NCBI RefSeq assembly: GCF_019443105.1
Contig: NZ_JAHZIJ010000002.1
Location: 248,001 to 312,000, forward strand
From: Paenibacillus oenotherae
GTDB taxonomy: Bacteria; Bacillota; Bacilli; Paenibacillales; Paenibacillaceae
Direction of reading: 5' to 3'
DNA: 64,000 nucleotides
The position numbers were made by a program, and so were the translations under genes. Below are positions 26,170-36,462 of the stretch, piece by piece; the stretch's first letter is position 1, and the number at the start of each line of letters is the position of its first letter. Below the pieces are notes generated by a model. It had not been told where the DNA came from, ran no database searches, and saw only the letters and a list, made by a program, of their open reading frames with translations.

Positions 26170-28887
26170 CTAACGAGCCTCCGCTTGGTTCTGTCCGGTT
26201 GTTCCACTTCCCTGCTCGCTCTTCTCCACAACTTGAGGCTGCGGATTGAGGATTTTGTAGATTTCGGCGGCTTCCCCATCCTTGGAGGTCATAATTTGCA
26301 GCGCTAACCGCTTCATCGCAATTTCAGTCTCCAGCAGCTCATTGCGCAGCTCCTTCTCCCTCACGGATTCCACCTGGAGATTGCGGGAATAATCATCAAG
26401 CGCTTCGCCTTGGCCCAGCAAAGCCTCAACTACAATGCCGTCTGTCCGAAGCACATGACGGCTGGCCGACAGAATAATGCCTGGAACTTCAAGCGTCGTT
26501 CCACTCGCCTCATCGCTGTACGTCGACGTATAATCCTTCTTGATCCGCAAATAATTAGAGAGCGGGATAATGGTGCCTTCTCTGTTCTTGAACGGCTCTT
26601 CCTCAACGAATGCATGATGGCGGTCCTGATAATCGAAGACGTTCATCAGTTGATTGAGGATGGCATTGCGGACCTCGATTCTTTTATCCGGTACGATCAC
26701 CTCGCTGATCAGCGCATCAAGCTGCGGCAGCGTAACTTCGCGGTATACCTTCTTCTCCTCGCCGTTCACCATATCAATTGTAAAATAACCGACGCGCACA
26801 TCAACAAGATGGAGCAGCGTAATGTACTCCTGGTTCATCTGGCGGAAGACGAAGTTCAGCGTACGGCTGACGTTGATATTCTCTATTTCACGTACGATGG
26901 TTACTTCCTCTGTGCTCGTCTTCTTCTCTTCATAGGTGGTGTTGATCTGAACATCCCGTCTTGCCGAAGCCTTCGCAACATGCTTCTGTGTATTGTTCAC
27001 GACATTCTTGGCAAATTGCTCACGCGCCGCATTCGTCCCGCCGCTTGTGCTCGCACTGATCGAGGCGCTGCCCCATCCCCAGCTCACGCCTGCTTCGCCT
27101 TCGATTTTGTACTCATTGCTTTCACTGTAATTTTTCTGATCCGCCTGCTCGCGGGCAATCGAATTCTCGAACTCATCGGAGATGTCATCCGTCACTGAAT
27201 CCAGAATCGTCGCTGCACTCTTGGCCGTCACTTCATTCTGATTGTAGGAGCGAATGCTGATCTTGCTCTTCTCGCCAGGCAGGAGGGAGAAGGTTTTGAT
27301 TGTGCGTCCCGCTCCATAGTTCGCCAGATAGGAGGACATGCGATAGGATTCCACCAGGATAAGGCGCTTCAATCTGGAATTGACTTCCGGCATAATATTC
27401 ACGTTAATACCGATCGTCGTCTCCGAAACATTGTTGGATTTATCGATAGCGCGCGCTGTTATCGAATGTACATTCGTCGAATTAACGGTGAACGTCGCTT
27501 TCCATACCGACCAATCGCCCGTCGCCTTCTCGGCAGCACGTATAAATACCGGATTCTCACTGATCGATACCTCTACGCGGTCGATCCCGCCAGCGTCCTC
27601 TGCCGTTCCGAATACTTCAATGACCGCTCCCTGAGAGAAGGTTCCAGCAAAAGTCGCTCCGTTAAGCGGTGCCGTAATCCCGATCTTAGGCGGCTGGCCA
27701 TCGACATATACAGTCACGCTATGAGTGCCGACATTGTTGGCCGCATCATAAGCGCGGACTGCAATCGTATGATTGCCCGCCGGCATGGAGATCTGCCGCT
27801 TCCAGTTCGCGAATCCATTCGTTGTCTCGGCCATCTCGGGAGTACCCCCATCGACGATCACCTCAACTCTTGCTACGCCGCGATTATCCGAGGCTGTGCC
27901 TTCGACCGTAATGACAGCGGCCGGACCGCCTTTCGTATTCAGCAGCTCGCCTGCTACAGGCGATGAGATTCTCACTGTCGGCACGACTGTATCGGGCGCC
28001 TGAGCCAGCGAGATCAGGACCGTTATTTTGCTGGAGGCGGTAATCATATTGCCGGAGTGGGTCGCTTTGGCAGTGATAGCTATCGAGCCTGTCGTTGATA
28101 CTACAGTTGACAGTACCCATGTGCCGTCCGGGGACAGCGTTGCAGCCTGGAACGCACCGGAACCAATCTGAACCTCAACCTTTTTGACACTTCCTAATCC
28201 CGATGTGATCGACGCGCGGCCACGAATTTCCAGAGGCGCTCCAGTATGCGGGCCGGTTACCGTTCCTCCTGCAGCCGGAGAAGTAATGTTCACCGACACG
28301 ACGATAGGATCAGGCAAAGGGTCTGGATCTGGAAGCGGATCGATATCATCTCTTGGCCGCATTCCGATAATGCCTCCATCGTCGTCCATCATTCTCATCG
28401 ATGAAACGAAACTGTTCCTGCCTGTCTCAGAGAACTCGGATGGCGCTGCTGCAAATACGGATTCCTCTCCCCGTTCAGCGTTCAGGAATGAATAGGATAA
28501 TGCTCCCGTCATTGTACGATGAATATTCAGCTTCTGCCCTTCATCGGTTTTGCGCTGCACTTCCTCCTCTGCCAGATTAGCGAGCCGGGAAGTCAGTCTC
28601 TCGCCCGATTGCTGCGCCGCTCTCAGCACCTCTACAGGCGACGCTTCGGGTGCGCTGCTCTTCATTGAGGGGGATGCTTGCAGGCTAGCGGATTTCTGCC
28701 CTGCTGTTTTCGTTGGAAGAAAGTAACCGTCATGCAGCTGCAGATCGATAAAATTCCTTCCGTTGTACGCGGTCGGCTCTGGCACATTGTAGCTCAGTAC
28801 CGGCGCAACGCCTCCCGGCTGAAGTTTTATCATCGGCTCTTGCCCGTTATTATTCATTTCTTCTCCACTTGCTGAACGCTCTGTCAT
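26170..28887 (-). CDS. Large Ig-like repeat protein with unrecognised C-terminal module
   Basis: This protein of 905 aa has no signal peptide. Residues 1-195 look disordered and end in the linker DPLPDPDPLPDP. Three Ig-like/Big-type modules follow (about 200-295, 300-395, 400-500), each ending in a VTV-type strand and containing repeats such as GTASDNRGVARVEVIVDG and GTAEDAGGIDRVEVSI. The last 400 residues are a separate module with RTIKTFSLLPGEKSKISI, the aromatic stretch VSWGWGSASISAS and a long helical section with RTLNFVFRQMNQEY. I cannot name this module. The start is uncertain: ATG at 28887 or 28857, both with GGAG. The 237 aa gene follows at 20 bp. Confidence 0.8.
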   Translation of the reverse strand: MTERSASGEEMNNNGQEPMIKLQPGGVAPVLSYNVPEPTAYNGRNFIDLQLHDGYFLPTKTAGQKSASLQASPSMKSSAPEASPVEVLRAAQQSGERLTSRLANLAEEEVQRKTDEGQKLNIHRTMTGALSYSFLNAERGEESVFAAAPSEFSETGRNSFVSSMRMMDDDGGIIGMRPRDDIDPLPDPDPLPDPIVVSVNITSPAAGGTVTGPHTGAPLEIRGRASITSGLGSVKKVEVQIGSGAFQAATLSPDGTWVLSTVVSTTGSIAITAKATHSGNMITASSKITVLISLAQAPDTVVPTVRISSPVAGELLNTKGGPAAVITVEGTASDNRGVARVEVIVDGGTPEMAETTNGFANWKRQISMPAGNHTIAVRAYDAANNVGTHSVTVYVDGQPPKIGITAPLNGATFAGTFSQGAVIEVFGTAEDAGGIDRVEVSISENPVFIRAAEKATGDWSVWKATFTVNSTNVHSITARAIDKSNNVSETTIGINVNIMPEVNSRLKRLILVESYRMSSYLANYGAGRTIKTFSLLPGEKSKISIRSYNQNEVTAKSAATILDSVTDDISDEFENSIAREQADQKNYSESNEYKIEGEAGVSWGWGSASISASTSGGTNAAREQFAKNVVNNTQKHVAKASARRDVQINTTYEEKKTSTEEVTIVREIENINVSRTLNFVFRQMNQEYITLLHLVDVRVGYFTIDMVNGEEKKVYREVTLPQLDALISEVIVPDKRIEVRNAILNQLMNVFDYQDRHHAFVEEEPFKNREGTIIPLSNYLRIKKDYTSTYSDEASGTTLEVPGIILSASRHVLRTDGIVVEALLGQGEALDDYSRNLQVESVREKELRNELLETEIAMKRLALQIMTSKDGEAAEIYKILNPQPQVVEKSEQGSGTTGQNQAEAR

Positions 28888-29359
28888 CAAGGTCAACTCC
28901 ATTTCATAGTCTCTTATTCAGCTGATGCCCTCGCCCTGAGCGCATCCTGACTTCTTTATTTTCCATGAAATTCCGTCATATCTGCCAGTGACCGGCGTCA
29001 TCCGAACAGTCATCGATTTTAGTCAGCGATCATATAGGTCTTATTGCTTATTTTTGGCTCATTTCCACAATTGGTGCTTGACTCGCCGGACACCACCTTA
29101 AGTGCGTAAAAAGGAAAAATCCGCTTTCAGCGACTGAAAGCAAGCCAACTGCATGCTATAACACGGAACGGTCTGCTTACAGAATCAGACAGGCCCCGTT
29201 CCCCTCCATCTTATGAGCTGTAAAAAGGATGTTGGCAGTGTGAATACACCGCAAGAAAGCCTGGCAGTCATCTTCACCGCCAAGCTTTCTTCATGTTTCT
29301 GGCAAACGCCCAGCATCCCGGTCTGTGACTGCTGTCCCGGCATGCGGCTGCTGTCCTCC
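28888..29359. other. Intergenic stretch between the 905 aa gene and the ATPase gene
   Basis: No gene is evident in this 470 bp. It contains the ATPase terminator (29,107-29,141), and an imperfect GGAACGG...CCGTTCC inverted repeat around 29,166-29,200 with an inner GTCTG/CAGAC stem. No convincing promoter for the 905 aa gene could be placed. Short open frames on the plus strand run into the ATPase antisense and are not supported. Confidence 0.6.
29107..29141 (-). terminator. Intrinsic terminator downstream of the P-type ATPase
   Basis: GCTTTCAG and CTGAAAGC form an 8-bp stem with a TCG loop, followed on the minus strand by GGATTTTTCCTTTTT. It lies about 220 bp after the ATPase stop and separates it from the 905 aa gene. 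Confidence 0.7.
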
Positions 29360-32149
29360 TTAACGGGCCATTGTGCCGGAGCGGCTAAGCGGCCAATTGG
29401 ATTTCTTCTTGTTCGTTCCGCCAAGCACGCTGCCAACGCCCATCAGGAAGGTCGGAATACCCGCAGCGACAATGACGAGGCACCATTCACGAAGTCCGAG
29501 CGGCACAGTCTTGAAGATCGGCTGCAGAAAATCGATATAGAGAACGCCCAGCATGAGCAGCAGTGACGACAGTACGGCTAATACCAAATACTTGTTCTGC
29601 AATATATTACGGTGAAAAATCGACCTTGAGCTCCGGCAGTCGAACACATGGATCAGCTGCGCCATGACAAGCGTGGCGAAGGCAACGGTTTGTGCTTCTA
29701 TCAGATTCGTAGGACTATCCGGAGATTGAATGAGCGTAATCCAGAATGCGCCCAGCGTACAGACGCCGATCAATATTCCACGGCTAATAATCTTCCACCC
29801 GAGACGGCGCGAGAAAATGCTCTCCTTCGCGGAGCGCGGCCTCTGCTGCATCAGATCCTTCTCCGCCTGATCTACACCGAGTGCCATAGCCGGCAGACCA
29901 TCTGTAACGAGATTCACCCACAGAATTTGAATCGGCACGAGCGGCAGCGGCAGACCGGCTATCATAGCGAAGAACATCGTCAAGATTTCACCAACATTCG
30001 AAGCGAGAAGATAACGGATAAACTTGCGGATATTCTCATAGATGCCCCGTCCTTCCTCAATAGCTGCGACGATGGTAGCGAAATTGTCATCGCTAAGAAC
30101 GAGTGCGGACGCCTCCTTCGTCACATCCGTACCTGTAATGCCCATCGCGATCCCGATATCAGCGGCTTTAATCGCCGGCGCATCATTAACACCATCGCCG
30201 GTCATAGCGACAACATGACCCCTTCGCTGCAGCGCTTTAACGATACGCAGCTTATGCTCGGGCGATACACGCGCGTAGACATAAGTCCCGTCAACATGCC
30301 GATCCAGCTCTTCGTCGCTCATCGAGCTGAGCTGCAGGCCGCTTAATGAATGCCCGCCGCGGGGCATAATGCCAAGCTGGCCTGCAATAGCCTCAGCCGT
30401 TAATTGATGATCACCGGTGATCATCACAGTCTTAATGCCGGCTTTGCGGCAGGTCGTAATCGCCTCACGCGCTTCACGGCGCGGTGGATCGATCATGCCC
30501 GTCAAGCCAACGAAGACCAGCCCATTCTCCACTTCGCCCTCATGCTCACAGGCATCGTTCGGGCGCAGATCGCGATATGCCATGCCAAGCACTCTCAGCG
30601 CTGACTGCGCCATTCGCTCGCCCGCTGCCACTACCTTTGCTTTCAGCGTTGAGGTGAACGGCACAACCTTCCCATCCCACAGAATATAGCTGCACTGCTC
30701 CATCAGCATATCGGGCGCACCCTTCGTGCAGACAAGCCGCCCCCCTTGATGGGAGACAAGAACGGACATCCGTTTGCGCTCCGAATCAAAGGGAAACTCC
30801 TTCACTCTTGCATACAAGCCGTCCAGTGACTTGGATGTGACTCCGAGCTTGGCGGCAAGAACAGTAAGCGCGCCCTCTGTCGGATCGCCCTTTAACACCC
30901 ATTCCACATGGGCTGCATTGTCCTTATCCTTCTTGCGCCTGGGATCCCCTTCAACCTCTACCTTCGCGAATGTCGCATTGTTGCAGAGGGCAGCGATCTG
31001 AAGCAAGCGGCGCAGCGGCAGATCATTCTTGATATCAACGGCTGCCCCGCTTTCCAATAGCGTTCCCGTCGGCTCATAGCCCTCGCCCGTGACATCCATC
31101 TGGCGTCCGCTTACCCATACATTTGTTACCGTCATTTTATTCTGAGTCAGCGTGCCTGTTTTGTCCGAGCAGATGACGGACGCGCAGCCCAATGTCTCTA
31201 CTGACGGGAGCTTGCGCACAATCGCTCTTCGTTTAATCATCCGCTGTACCCCGAGCGCCAGCGCAATGGTGACAATTGCGGGCAGTCCCTCCGGAATGGC
31301 GGCAACGGCAAGGCTGACGCCTGCCAGGAACATGTCATAGGCAGGATGGCCGTGCAGAATGCCAGCCAGAACGACCACAATAGTTAGTACAAGCGCCACA
31401 ACAATAAGAATTTTCCCAAGCTGCTCCAGCCTGTGCTGCAGCGGCGTTTCCATCGACTCGGTCTGCTGGATCAGATCGGCAATCTTGCCCATCTCCGTTC
31501 CCATGCCGGTGCGGATAACGATTCCTTTGGCCGAGCCTCTTGTGACCATCGTTCCCATGAAGCCGATATTTTTCAGATCGCCGAGCGGCAGTTCCGCCTC
31601 GGTGATCGGCATGCAATGCTTGCCCACAGGAACTGACTCCCCGGTCAGCGCAGACTCCTCGCAATAACAGCTGTTCGCCTCTATAAGCCGCAGGTCGGCC
31701 GGTATGCGGTCACCACTCTCCAATACGACAATGTCTCCGATGACAAGATCAGTTGCAGGGAGAGCATCGACCTCGCCGCTTCGCAGCACCTTCGCTACAG
31801 GAGCAGATAATGCCTTCAACGCTCGAAGCGAGCGCTCCGCCCGGAATTCCTGTACGAAACCCAGAATTGCATTCAATACAATGATGGCTACAATCGTAAT
31901 CGCGTCCAAATATTCGCCAAGCAAGCCAGAAATAAGCGTTGCGCCCATCAGCACCAGAACCATAAAATCCTTGAATTGGCCCAGGAAGAGAGCGATAGGC
32001 GATGTCTTCTCGCCTTCCGACAGCTCATTGCGTCCATTCTGCTGCAGCCGCTCCGTCGCCTCACTCTGTGACAGCCCCGTCTCTAATGAAGCACTGAGCG
32101 TCTGCGCCAGATCATCCGTCCCCATTTGATGCCACATCCGTTGTTCCAT
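29360..32149 (-). CDS. Calcium-transporting P-type ATPase (YloB/PacL-type)
   Basis: This 929 aa P2A-type ATPase pumps cations, probably Ca2+, across the membrane. Visible motifs are the phosphatase TGES, PEGLP in the M4 ion site ([13 protein letters not shown]), the phosphorylated Asp in [15 protein letters not shown], and the hinge [18 protein letters not shown]. The N-terminal cation ATPase domain and about ten membrane helices are in order. The start has AAGGAG 7 bp upstream. In B. subtilis the equivalent yloB is divergent from yloA (rqcH), and the same arrangement is kept here with 156 bp between the two genes. Confidence 0.93.
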   Translation of the reverse strand: MEQRMWHQMGTDDLAQTLSASLETGLSQSEATERLQQNGRNELSEGEKTSPIALFLGQFKDFMVLVLMGATLISGLLGEYLDAITIVAIIVLNAILGFVQEFRAERSLRALKALSAPVAKVLRSGEVDALPATDLVIGDIVVLESGDRIPADLRLIEANSCYCEESALTGESVPVGKHCMPITEAELPLGDLKNIGFMGTMVTRGSAKGIVIRTGMGTEMGKIADLIQQTESMETPLQHRLEQLGKILIVVALVLTIVVVLAGILHGHPAYDMFLAGVSLAVAAIPEGLPAIVTIALALGVQRMIKRRAIVRKLPSVETLGCASVICSDKTGTLTQNKMTVTNVWVSGRQMDVTGEGYEPTGTLLESGAAVDIKNDLPLRRLLQIAALCNNATFAKVEVEGDPRRKKDKDNAAHVEWVLKGDPTEGALTVLAAKLGVTSKSLDGLYARVKEFPFDSERKRMSVLVSHQGGRLVCTKGAPDMLMEQCSYILWDGKVVPFTSTLKAKVVAAGERMAQSALRVLGMAYRDLRPNDACEHEGEVENGLVFVGLTGMIDPPRREAREAITTCRKAGIKTVMITGDHQLTAEAIAGQLGIMPRGGHSLSGLQLSSMSDEELDRHVDGTYVYARVSPEHKLRIVKALQRRGHVVAMTGDGVNDAPAIKAADIGIAMGITGTDVTKEASALVLSDDNFATIVAAIEEGRGIYENIRKFIRYLLASNVGEILTMFFAMIAGLPLPLVPIQILWVNLVTDGLPAMALGVDQAEKDLMQQRPRSAKESIFSRRLGWKIISRGILIGVCTLGAFWITLIQSPDSPTNLIEAQTVAFATLVMAQLIHVFDCRSSRSIFHRNILQNKYLVLAVLSSLLLMLGVLYIDFLQPIFKTVPLGLREWCLVIVAAGIPTFLMGVGSVLGGTNKKKSNWPLSRSGTMAR

Positions 32150-32305
32150 GCCCCGTCTCCTTCCGTTACTTGCCGCCTGACGGACAGCCTTTATTGCCTA
32201 AATGTATTCGGACAAACTGCAAATTATCCCAGTAAGGACTTAAGTTTTTGTCCCGTTTATGGCATGATAGGGGGATGAACGCACACAAAGGAGAATTTAT
32301 ACACT

Positions 32306-34096
32306 ATGGCTTTAGATGGAATTGTTACCCGCGCTGTCGTACACGAGCTGCAAGCTTGTGTTGGAACGCGCATTCATAAAATACATCAACCGACCAATCA
32401 CGATCTCGTCCTGCAAATCCGGGGAGGCGGTACGGGCGGCAAGCTGCTTCTATCCGCCAACCCTACCTACCCCCGCGTCCACTGGACAGAGCAGTCCTTC
32501 ATTAATCCGCTTGAAGCTCCCATGTTCTGCATGCTGCTCCGCAAATATTGCGAGGGCGGCCTGATTGAAGCTGTCCGGCAGATTGAGAATGAACGGATTA
32601 TTCATATCGATATTAGACAGCGCGACGAACTGGGCGATATTTCCTTCAAGACGATTATTATCGAGCTGATGGGGCGCCACAGCAACATCATTTTGATCGA
32701 TCATGCAACACGAACCATTCATGACGGCATTCATCATATAACACCGGCGATTAGCAGCTACCGCGTTGTTATGCCTGGTGTGCCCTATGTCTCGCCGCCG
32801 GATCAGCACAAGCGCAATCCGCTGGCCATTGGGTCGGAAGCCGAATTTGCGGATGCCCTTCAAGCTTCCCCGCCGGAAGGGGCTGAGTCAGCCCAGGGGG
32901 AGGAAGTGACTCCGCGCAGCGAGCTCCCACCGGAGAAGCTGCTCGTAGCAGCTCTGAGCGGCATCAGCCCATTGCTGGCGAACGAGATCGTCCTCCGCAG
33001 CGGGATCGCAGCTCAGCTGGAAAGGCCTGAAGCGGCATTATGGCCCGCTTTTAACGACATGATGTCGGCATTCCGGGCTCATCAATATGCCCCGGCGATT
33101 ACGACAGCCGAGAATGGCAGATCGGCATTCTCCGTAACTGAGCTCACTCATTTCCAAGGCCAGGTGGAGCCGTTCAACTCAATCAGCCTTTGCCTGGAAG
33201 CTTTCTATGGCGATAAAGCACAGCGGGATACAGTGAAACAGCGGGTGTCTGATTTAATTCGGTTTCTGCAGAACGAGCACAACAAAAATGTGAAGAAACT
33301 GGAGAAGCTGAAGGAAACGCTGGAGGAGGCCAAGGATGCCGATAAATTCCGGATACTTGGAGAGCTGGTCACAGCTTATATGCATGGTATCAAGCGTGGT
33401 GATCCGTGGATTGATGCGGTCAACTATTATGACGAGGAGCAATCGACGATCCGGATAACACTTGATCCTCAATTAACACCGTCCGAGAATGCGCAGCGCT
33501 ATTACCGGAAGTATACGAAGCACAAGAACAGCTTGGCAATCGTTGCGGAGCAGATGGAGCGCACGCTGGAAGAGATGGCTTATCTGGCCTCTCTCCTTCA
33601 GCAGCTGGAGAGCGCATCCTTGGCCGATATTGGCGAGATTCGCGAGGAGCTGGTGGAGCAGGGCTATCTTCGCGACCGTTCCAAGCGCGGGGGCAAGAAG
33701 CGCAAGAGCAGCCGCCCTTCTCTGCTTTGCTATACCTCTTCTGACGGTACACCGATCTATGTGGGCAAGAACAATACGCAGAACGACTATCTGACGAACA
33801 AGACAGCGGCTCCGAGCGATACTTGGCTTCATACGAAGGATATCCCCGGCTCCCACGTAGTTATTCGCGCTGCGGAATTCAGCGATGCGACACTGGAGGA
33901 AGCGGCGATGCTCGCCGCACACTTCAGCCAAGCACGATCGTCCAGCTCCGTGCCCGTCGATTATACGCTCGTTCGCCATGTGAAAAAGCCAAGCGGCGCG
34001 AAGCCGGGATTCGTCATCTATGACCATCAAAAAACGCTGTTCATCACTCCGGATGAACAGCGCATCAAGGGGCTGGCTTCACAGCTGAAAAGCTGA
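32306..34096 (+). CDS. rqcH: Rqc2 homologue RqcH (NFACT protein, YloA)
   Basis: This 596 aa protein has the NFACT-N domain from the start (MALDGIVTRAVVHEL), the conserved IELMGRHSN segment near 119-127, a middle coiled coil, and a C-terminal NFACT-R domain with VGKNNTQNDYLTNK and the TWLHTKDIPGSHVVIR segment. RqcH binds the obstructed 50S subunit and recruits alanyl-tRNA to tag stalled nascent chains. Older annotations call it a fibronectin-binding protein. The gene has AAAGGAG upstream. An Ala/Glu/Pro-rich insertion lies near residues 190-215. Confidence 0.93.
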   Translation: MALDGIVTRAVVHELQACVGTRIHKIHQPTNHDLVLQIRGGGTGGKLLLSANPTYPRVHWTEQSFINPLEAPMFCMLLRKYCEGGLIEAVRQIENERIIHIDIRQRDELGDISFKTIIIELMGRHSNIILIDHATRTIHDGIHHITPAISSYRVVMPGVPYVSPPDQHKRNPLAIGSEAEFADALQASPPEGAESAQGEEVTPRSELPPEKLLVAALSGISPLLANEIVLRSGIAAQLERPEAALWPAFNDMMSAFRAHQYAPAITTAENGRSAFSVTELTHFQGQVEPFNSISLCLEAFYGDKAQRDTVKQRVSDLIRFLQNEHNKNVKKLEKLKETLEEAKDADKFRILGELVTAYMHGIKRGDPWIDAVNYYDEEQSTIRITLDPQLTPSENAQRYYRKYTKHKNSLAIVAEQMERTLEEMAYLASLLQQLESASLADIGEIREELVEQGYLRDRSKRGGKKRKSSRPSLLCYTSSDGTPIYVGKNNTQNDYLTNKTAAPSDTWLHTKDIPGSHVVIRAAEFSDATLEEAAMLAAHFSQARSSSSVPVDYTLVRHVKKPSGAKPGFVIYDHQKTLFITPDEQRIKGLASQLKS

Positions 34097-34110
34097 TGCT
34101 CTGATCCTGT

Positions 34111-34142
34111 CACGGCTTGCAGCCCGCAAGCCGTGCTGTTTG
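34111..34142 (+). terminator. Intrinsic terminator of rqcH
   Basis: CACGGCTTGC and GCAAGCCGTG form a perfect 10-bp stem with loop AGCCC, followed by CTGTTTGTT. It lies 15 bp after the rqcH stop, between convergent rqcH and the PHP gene. Confidence 0.8.
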
Positions 34143-34183
34143 TTAAAGGCAATAATAAAGCTCTAACGAGCACCATTGGCCAC

Positions 34184-35029
34184 TCATCTGCCTCGACGAT
34201 TCAACTGGTCAAGCACAGAGACGTCAACGGTACGATGGCCGATGGCCCCGTGGAATACCTCGCCCTGCCGTTCCCCATGGTAATCGGATCCGCCCGTGAT
34301 GGTCAGATTATATTTCTTTGCCAGCTGCAAGTACCTCGCTTCGTCCTCCGGCGAATGATCGGAGTGATACACCTCGATTCCATTGGCGCCATAGCGGATA
34401 ATCTCCTCCACCAGACCATCATCGCCATAGAGGCCCGGATGCGCAATTACACTTGTCCCTCCTGCGTCCCTGATCCAGTCAACCGCTTCGAACGGGTGCA
34501 GTCTGGGCGGGTTCACATAAGCGCTGCCTTCCGAGCCAAGATACACATCAAACGCCTCCTGCATGGAAGCGACGTACCCTTTGGCGAGCAGCAGAGAGGC
34601 GATATGCGGTCTGCCGACAGAGCCTCCGTCCTTCCCCTGCTTGCGGGCCTCCTCTGTCACTTCATCCAGCGTGATTGTAATGCCCATGGCGCTTAATCGC
34701 TCGACAATCATCTCATTCCGCCGATCCCGCACATCCAGCAAGCTGCCAAGCTGCTTTCGCCATGCCTCATTCTGCCAGTCCGTATAATAACCCAGAATAT
34801 GGACATCTCCGCCGTTTGCCGATGTACTGATCTCGACCCCCGGAACCACGATAATGCCAAGCCGCTCTCCAGCCTCCATCGCTTCCGCTATGCCATCGAC
34901 CGTATCATGATCTGTGATAGCAATTGCCGCAAGCCCTGCCTCCTTCGCCAGACGAATATTGTCCGCAGGCCGCTGCATGCCGTCGGAAGCTGTTGTATGG
35001 GTATGAAGATCAGCGCGGTTTACAGCCAT
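34184..35029 (-). CDS. PHP-domain phosphoesterase
   Basis: This 281 aa protein has the four PHP metal motifs: DLHTHTTASDG (residues 7-17), AITDHDTV, GVEIST and the C-terminal VIAHPGLYG plus GGSDYHGE. The shape is that of the YciV/TrpH/RNase AM-like branch, which removes phosphates from nucleoside 3',5'-bisphosphates or short RNAs; the exact substrate is not decided by sequence. Its start overlaps the LysR regulator stop by 10 bp, so the two are translationally coupled. Confidence 0.9.
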   Translation of the reverse strand: MAVNRADLHTHTTASDGMQRPADNIRLAKEAGLAAIAITDHDTVDGIAEAMEAGERLGIIVVPGVEISTSANGGDVHILGYYTDWQNEAWRKQLGSLLDVRDRRNEMIVERLSAMGITITLDEVTEEARKQGKDGGSVGRPHIASLLLAKGYVASMQEAFDVYLGSEGSAYVNPPRLHPFEAVDWIRDAGGTSVIAHPGLYGDDGLVEEIIRYGANGIEVYHSDHSPEDEARYLQLAKKYNLTITGGSDYHGERQGEVFHGAIGHRTVDVSVLDQLNRRGR

Positions 35030-35931
35030 TGCTGCAGATCCCTCTCTCTCAGAAAAGTAAGGAAGGTCACAGCAGAGATTGGCAGCAGCGCGGATTTGAG
35101 ATATATGGAGTAAAATTGCCGCTTGAAGGTGGCATCAGTGAGAGGGATTGTCTTGATTAGTCCAAGCGCAACCTCATGCTTGACGGATGAAGCCGACACG
35201 AACGAGATGCCAAGACCAGCCTCTACGGCGGATTTCACTGCACCTGTGCTGCCCAGTTCCATCACGATCTTCAATTCGCCCGGATCAATATTCTTATTGC
35301 GCAGCTGCTCCTCCATCACGAGCCTGGTCCCCGATCCCTGCTCACGCAGTACGAATGGATAGGTGAGCACATCGGCAATGTCAACACTTGCAGCTTCCGC
35401 AAGCGGATGGGATTTCGGCACGATCAGCTTCAGCTCATCGCTCATGACCGCTTCCATGTGCATATCCGGATGATTGACAGGCGCTTCGATCAGTCCGAAA
35501 TTCAGCTGATGATTCGTAATCTCCTCTATTATCTGAGCGGTGTTCATCACTTTCATGCTAATGGCAATATGAGGGTATTCCTGGCCGAAGGGACCGAGCA
35601 GACGCGGCAAAATATATTCGCCAATCGTAAGACTGGCGCCGAGCTGCAATCTTCCCTTCAGCTGCTTCGTGAATTTGGACATCTGCATATCGGTATCCCG
35701 AATAAGCTCGATGCTGCGCCGCGCATAGGGCATCAATGCCTTGCCCGCCTCGGTCAATTCGATACGTTTCGTCGAGCGAAGCAGCAGCTTCGTGCCGAAA
35801 TAATCCTCCAGCGACTGCACTTGCATCGTCACTGCAGGCTGAGTCATATGTAGAGCTTGAGCGGCTGCCGAGAAGCTGCCTCGCTCAGCCACGGTATAGA
35901 ATATGTGGAGTTGATGGAAATTAAGTGCCAT
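35020..35931 (-). CDS. LysR-family transcriptional regulator (CysL-like)
   Basis: This 303 aa protein has an N-terminal winged helix (FHQLHIFYTVAERGSFSAAAQ, split across residues 5-24, and MTQPAVTMQVQSLE) and a periplasmic-binding-like effector domain. The pattern IGEYILPRLLGPF and FVLREQGSGTR resembles CysL/YwfK-type regulators of sulfur assimilation, but no sulfur genes are adjacent, so the target is not known. The ATG at 35931 follows AAAGGA with 7-8 bp; an ATG three codons earlier lies too close to the ribosome site. It runs into the PHP gene. Confidence 0.88.
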   Translation of the reverse strand: MALNFHQLHIFYTVAERGSFSAAAQALHMTQPAVTMQVQSLEDYFGTKLLLRSTKRIELTEAGKALMPYARRSIELIRDTDMQMSKFTKQLKGRLQLGASLTIGEYILPRLLGPFGQEYPHIAISMKVMNTAQIIEEITNHQLNFGLIEAPVNHPDMHMEAVMSDELKLIVPKSHPLAEAASVDIADVLTYPFVLREQGSGTRLVMEEQLRNKNIDPGELKIVMELGSTGAVKSAVEAGLGISFVSASSVKHEVALGLIKTIPLTDATFKRQFYSIYLKSALLPISAVTFLTFLRERDLQQWL

Positions 35932-36047
35932 TGGGGTCATCCTTTCTCAGACAAGAAGCTTGCAGCGCCGCCGGAAACAGGCCTATCTTCTCTTCTCGTA
36001 CACGTTCATTATACATCAGACCTTATTTAATGTATCCCCACATCCAT

Positions 36048-36076
36048 AAAAAAAAGCATAGCCAATCAGGCTGCGC
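36048..36076 (-). terminator. Intrinsic terminator upstream of the LysR gene
   Basis: On the minus strand GCGCAGCC and GGCTATGC pair (one mismatch, one wobble) around TGATT and precede eight T. It could end the GMC oxidoreductase transcript, about 470 bp downstream of that gene, in which case the interspersed repeat at 36,268 is part of that 3' untranslated region. Confidence 0.65.
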
Positions 36077-36234
36077 TCAGGCTGTTGAGACCCTTTATTA
36101 AAGATAGAACAGCCCGTTAGGCGATTCCATCCACGGCATTTTCAATGGAGAGCTCTTAACGATACTCGGTAGTAATTGGCTTCCCTGCTCGGGAAGCAAG
36201 GCGAACAGGCGGCAGAAGACAGCGTGACGACCGG

Positions 36235-36258
36235 CGGAGGAGCGGAGGAGCGGAGGAG
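36235..36258. repeat. 8-bp tandem repeat, three copies
   Basis: CGGAGGAG occurs three times in a row. It lies 10 bp before the interspersed repeat at 36,268 and has no visible coding role. Confidence 0.85.
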
Positions 36259-36267
36259 CGAAGGAAG

Positions 36268-36462
36268 AAGCCTGCGAATGTGCAGGAATTTCGATTACAA
36301 GACGCCTTAATGGCAAAATTGCTGCGATCAAGCATGTATTTAAGGAAAAGTTGGCCGAAAAGGGGAAACTAAGATGAAATGCCTGCTCTCTGGCAGGCAT
36401 TTCATCTCCATCTGGCCAAAAGTGAGCAAAAACCTGCGTTTTCGCATGTTTCGCCTGGCTCG
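36268..36462 (-). repeat. Interspersed hairpin repeat, family 2, copy A
   Basis: About 195 bp that recur inverted at 53,091-53,286. Shared blocks include AGCCTGCGAATGTGCA, TTACAAGACGCC, CTGCGATCA and TTTCGCATGTTT. The centre is a perfect 15-bp hairpin, AGATGAAATGCCTGC (36,372-36,386) with 36,393-36,407 and a 6-base loop. Read in the direction of the GMC oxidoreductase gene it begins 83 bp after that gene's stop codon. It has no coding frame. The strand given is the one in sense with the upstream gene. Confidence 0.85.
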
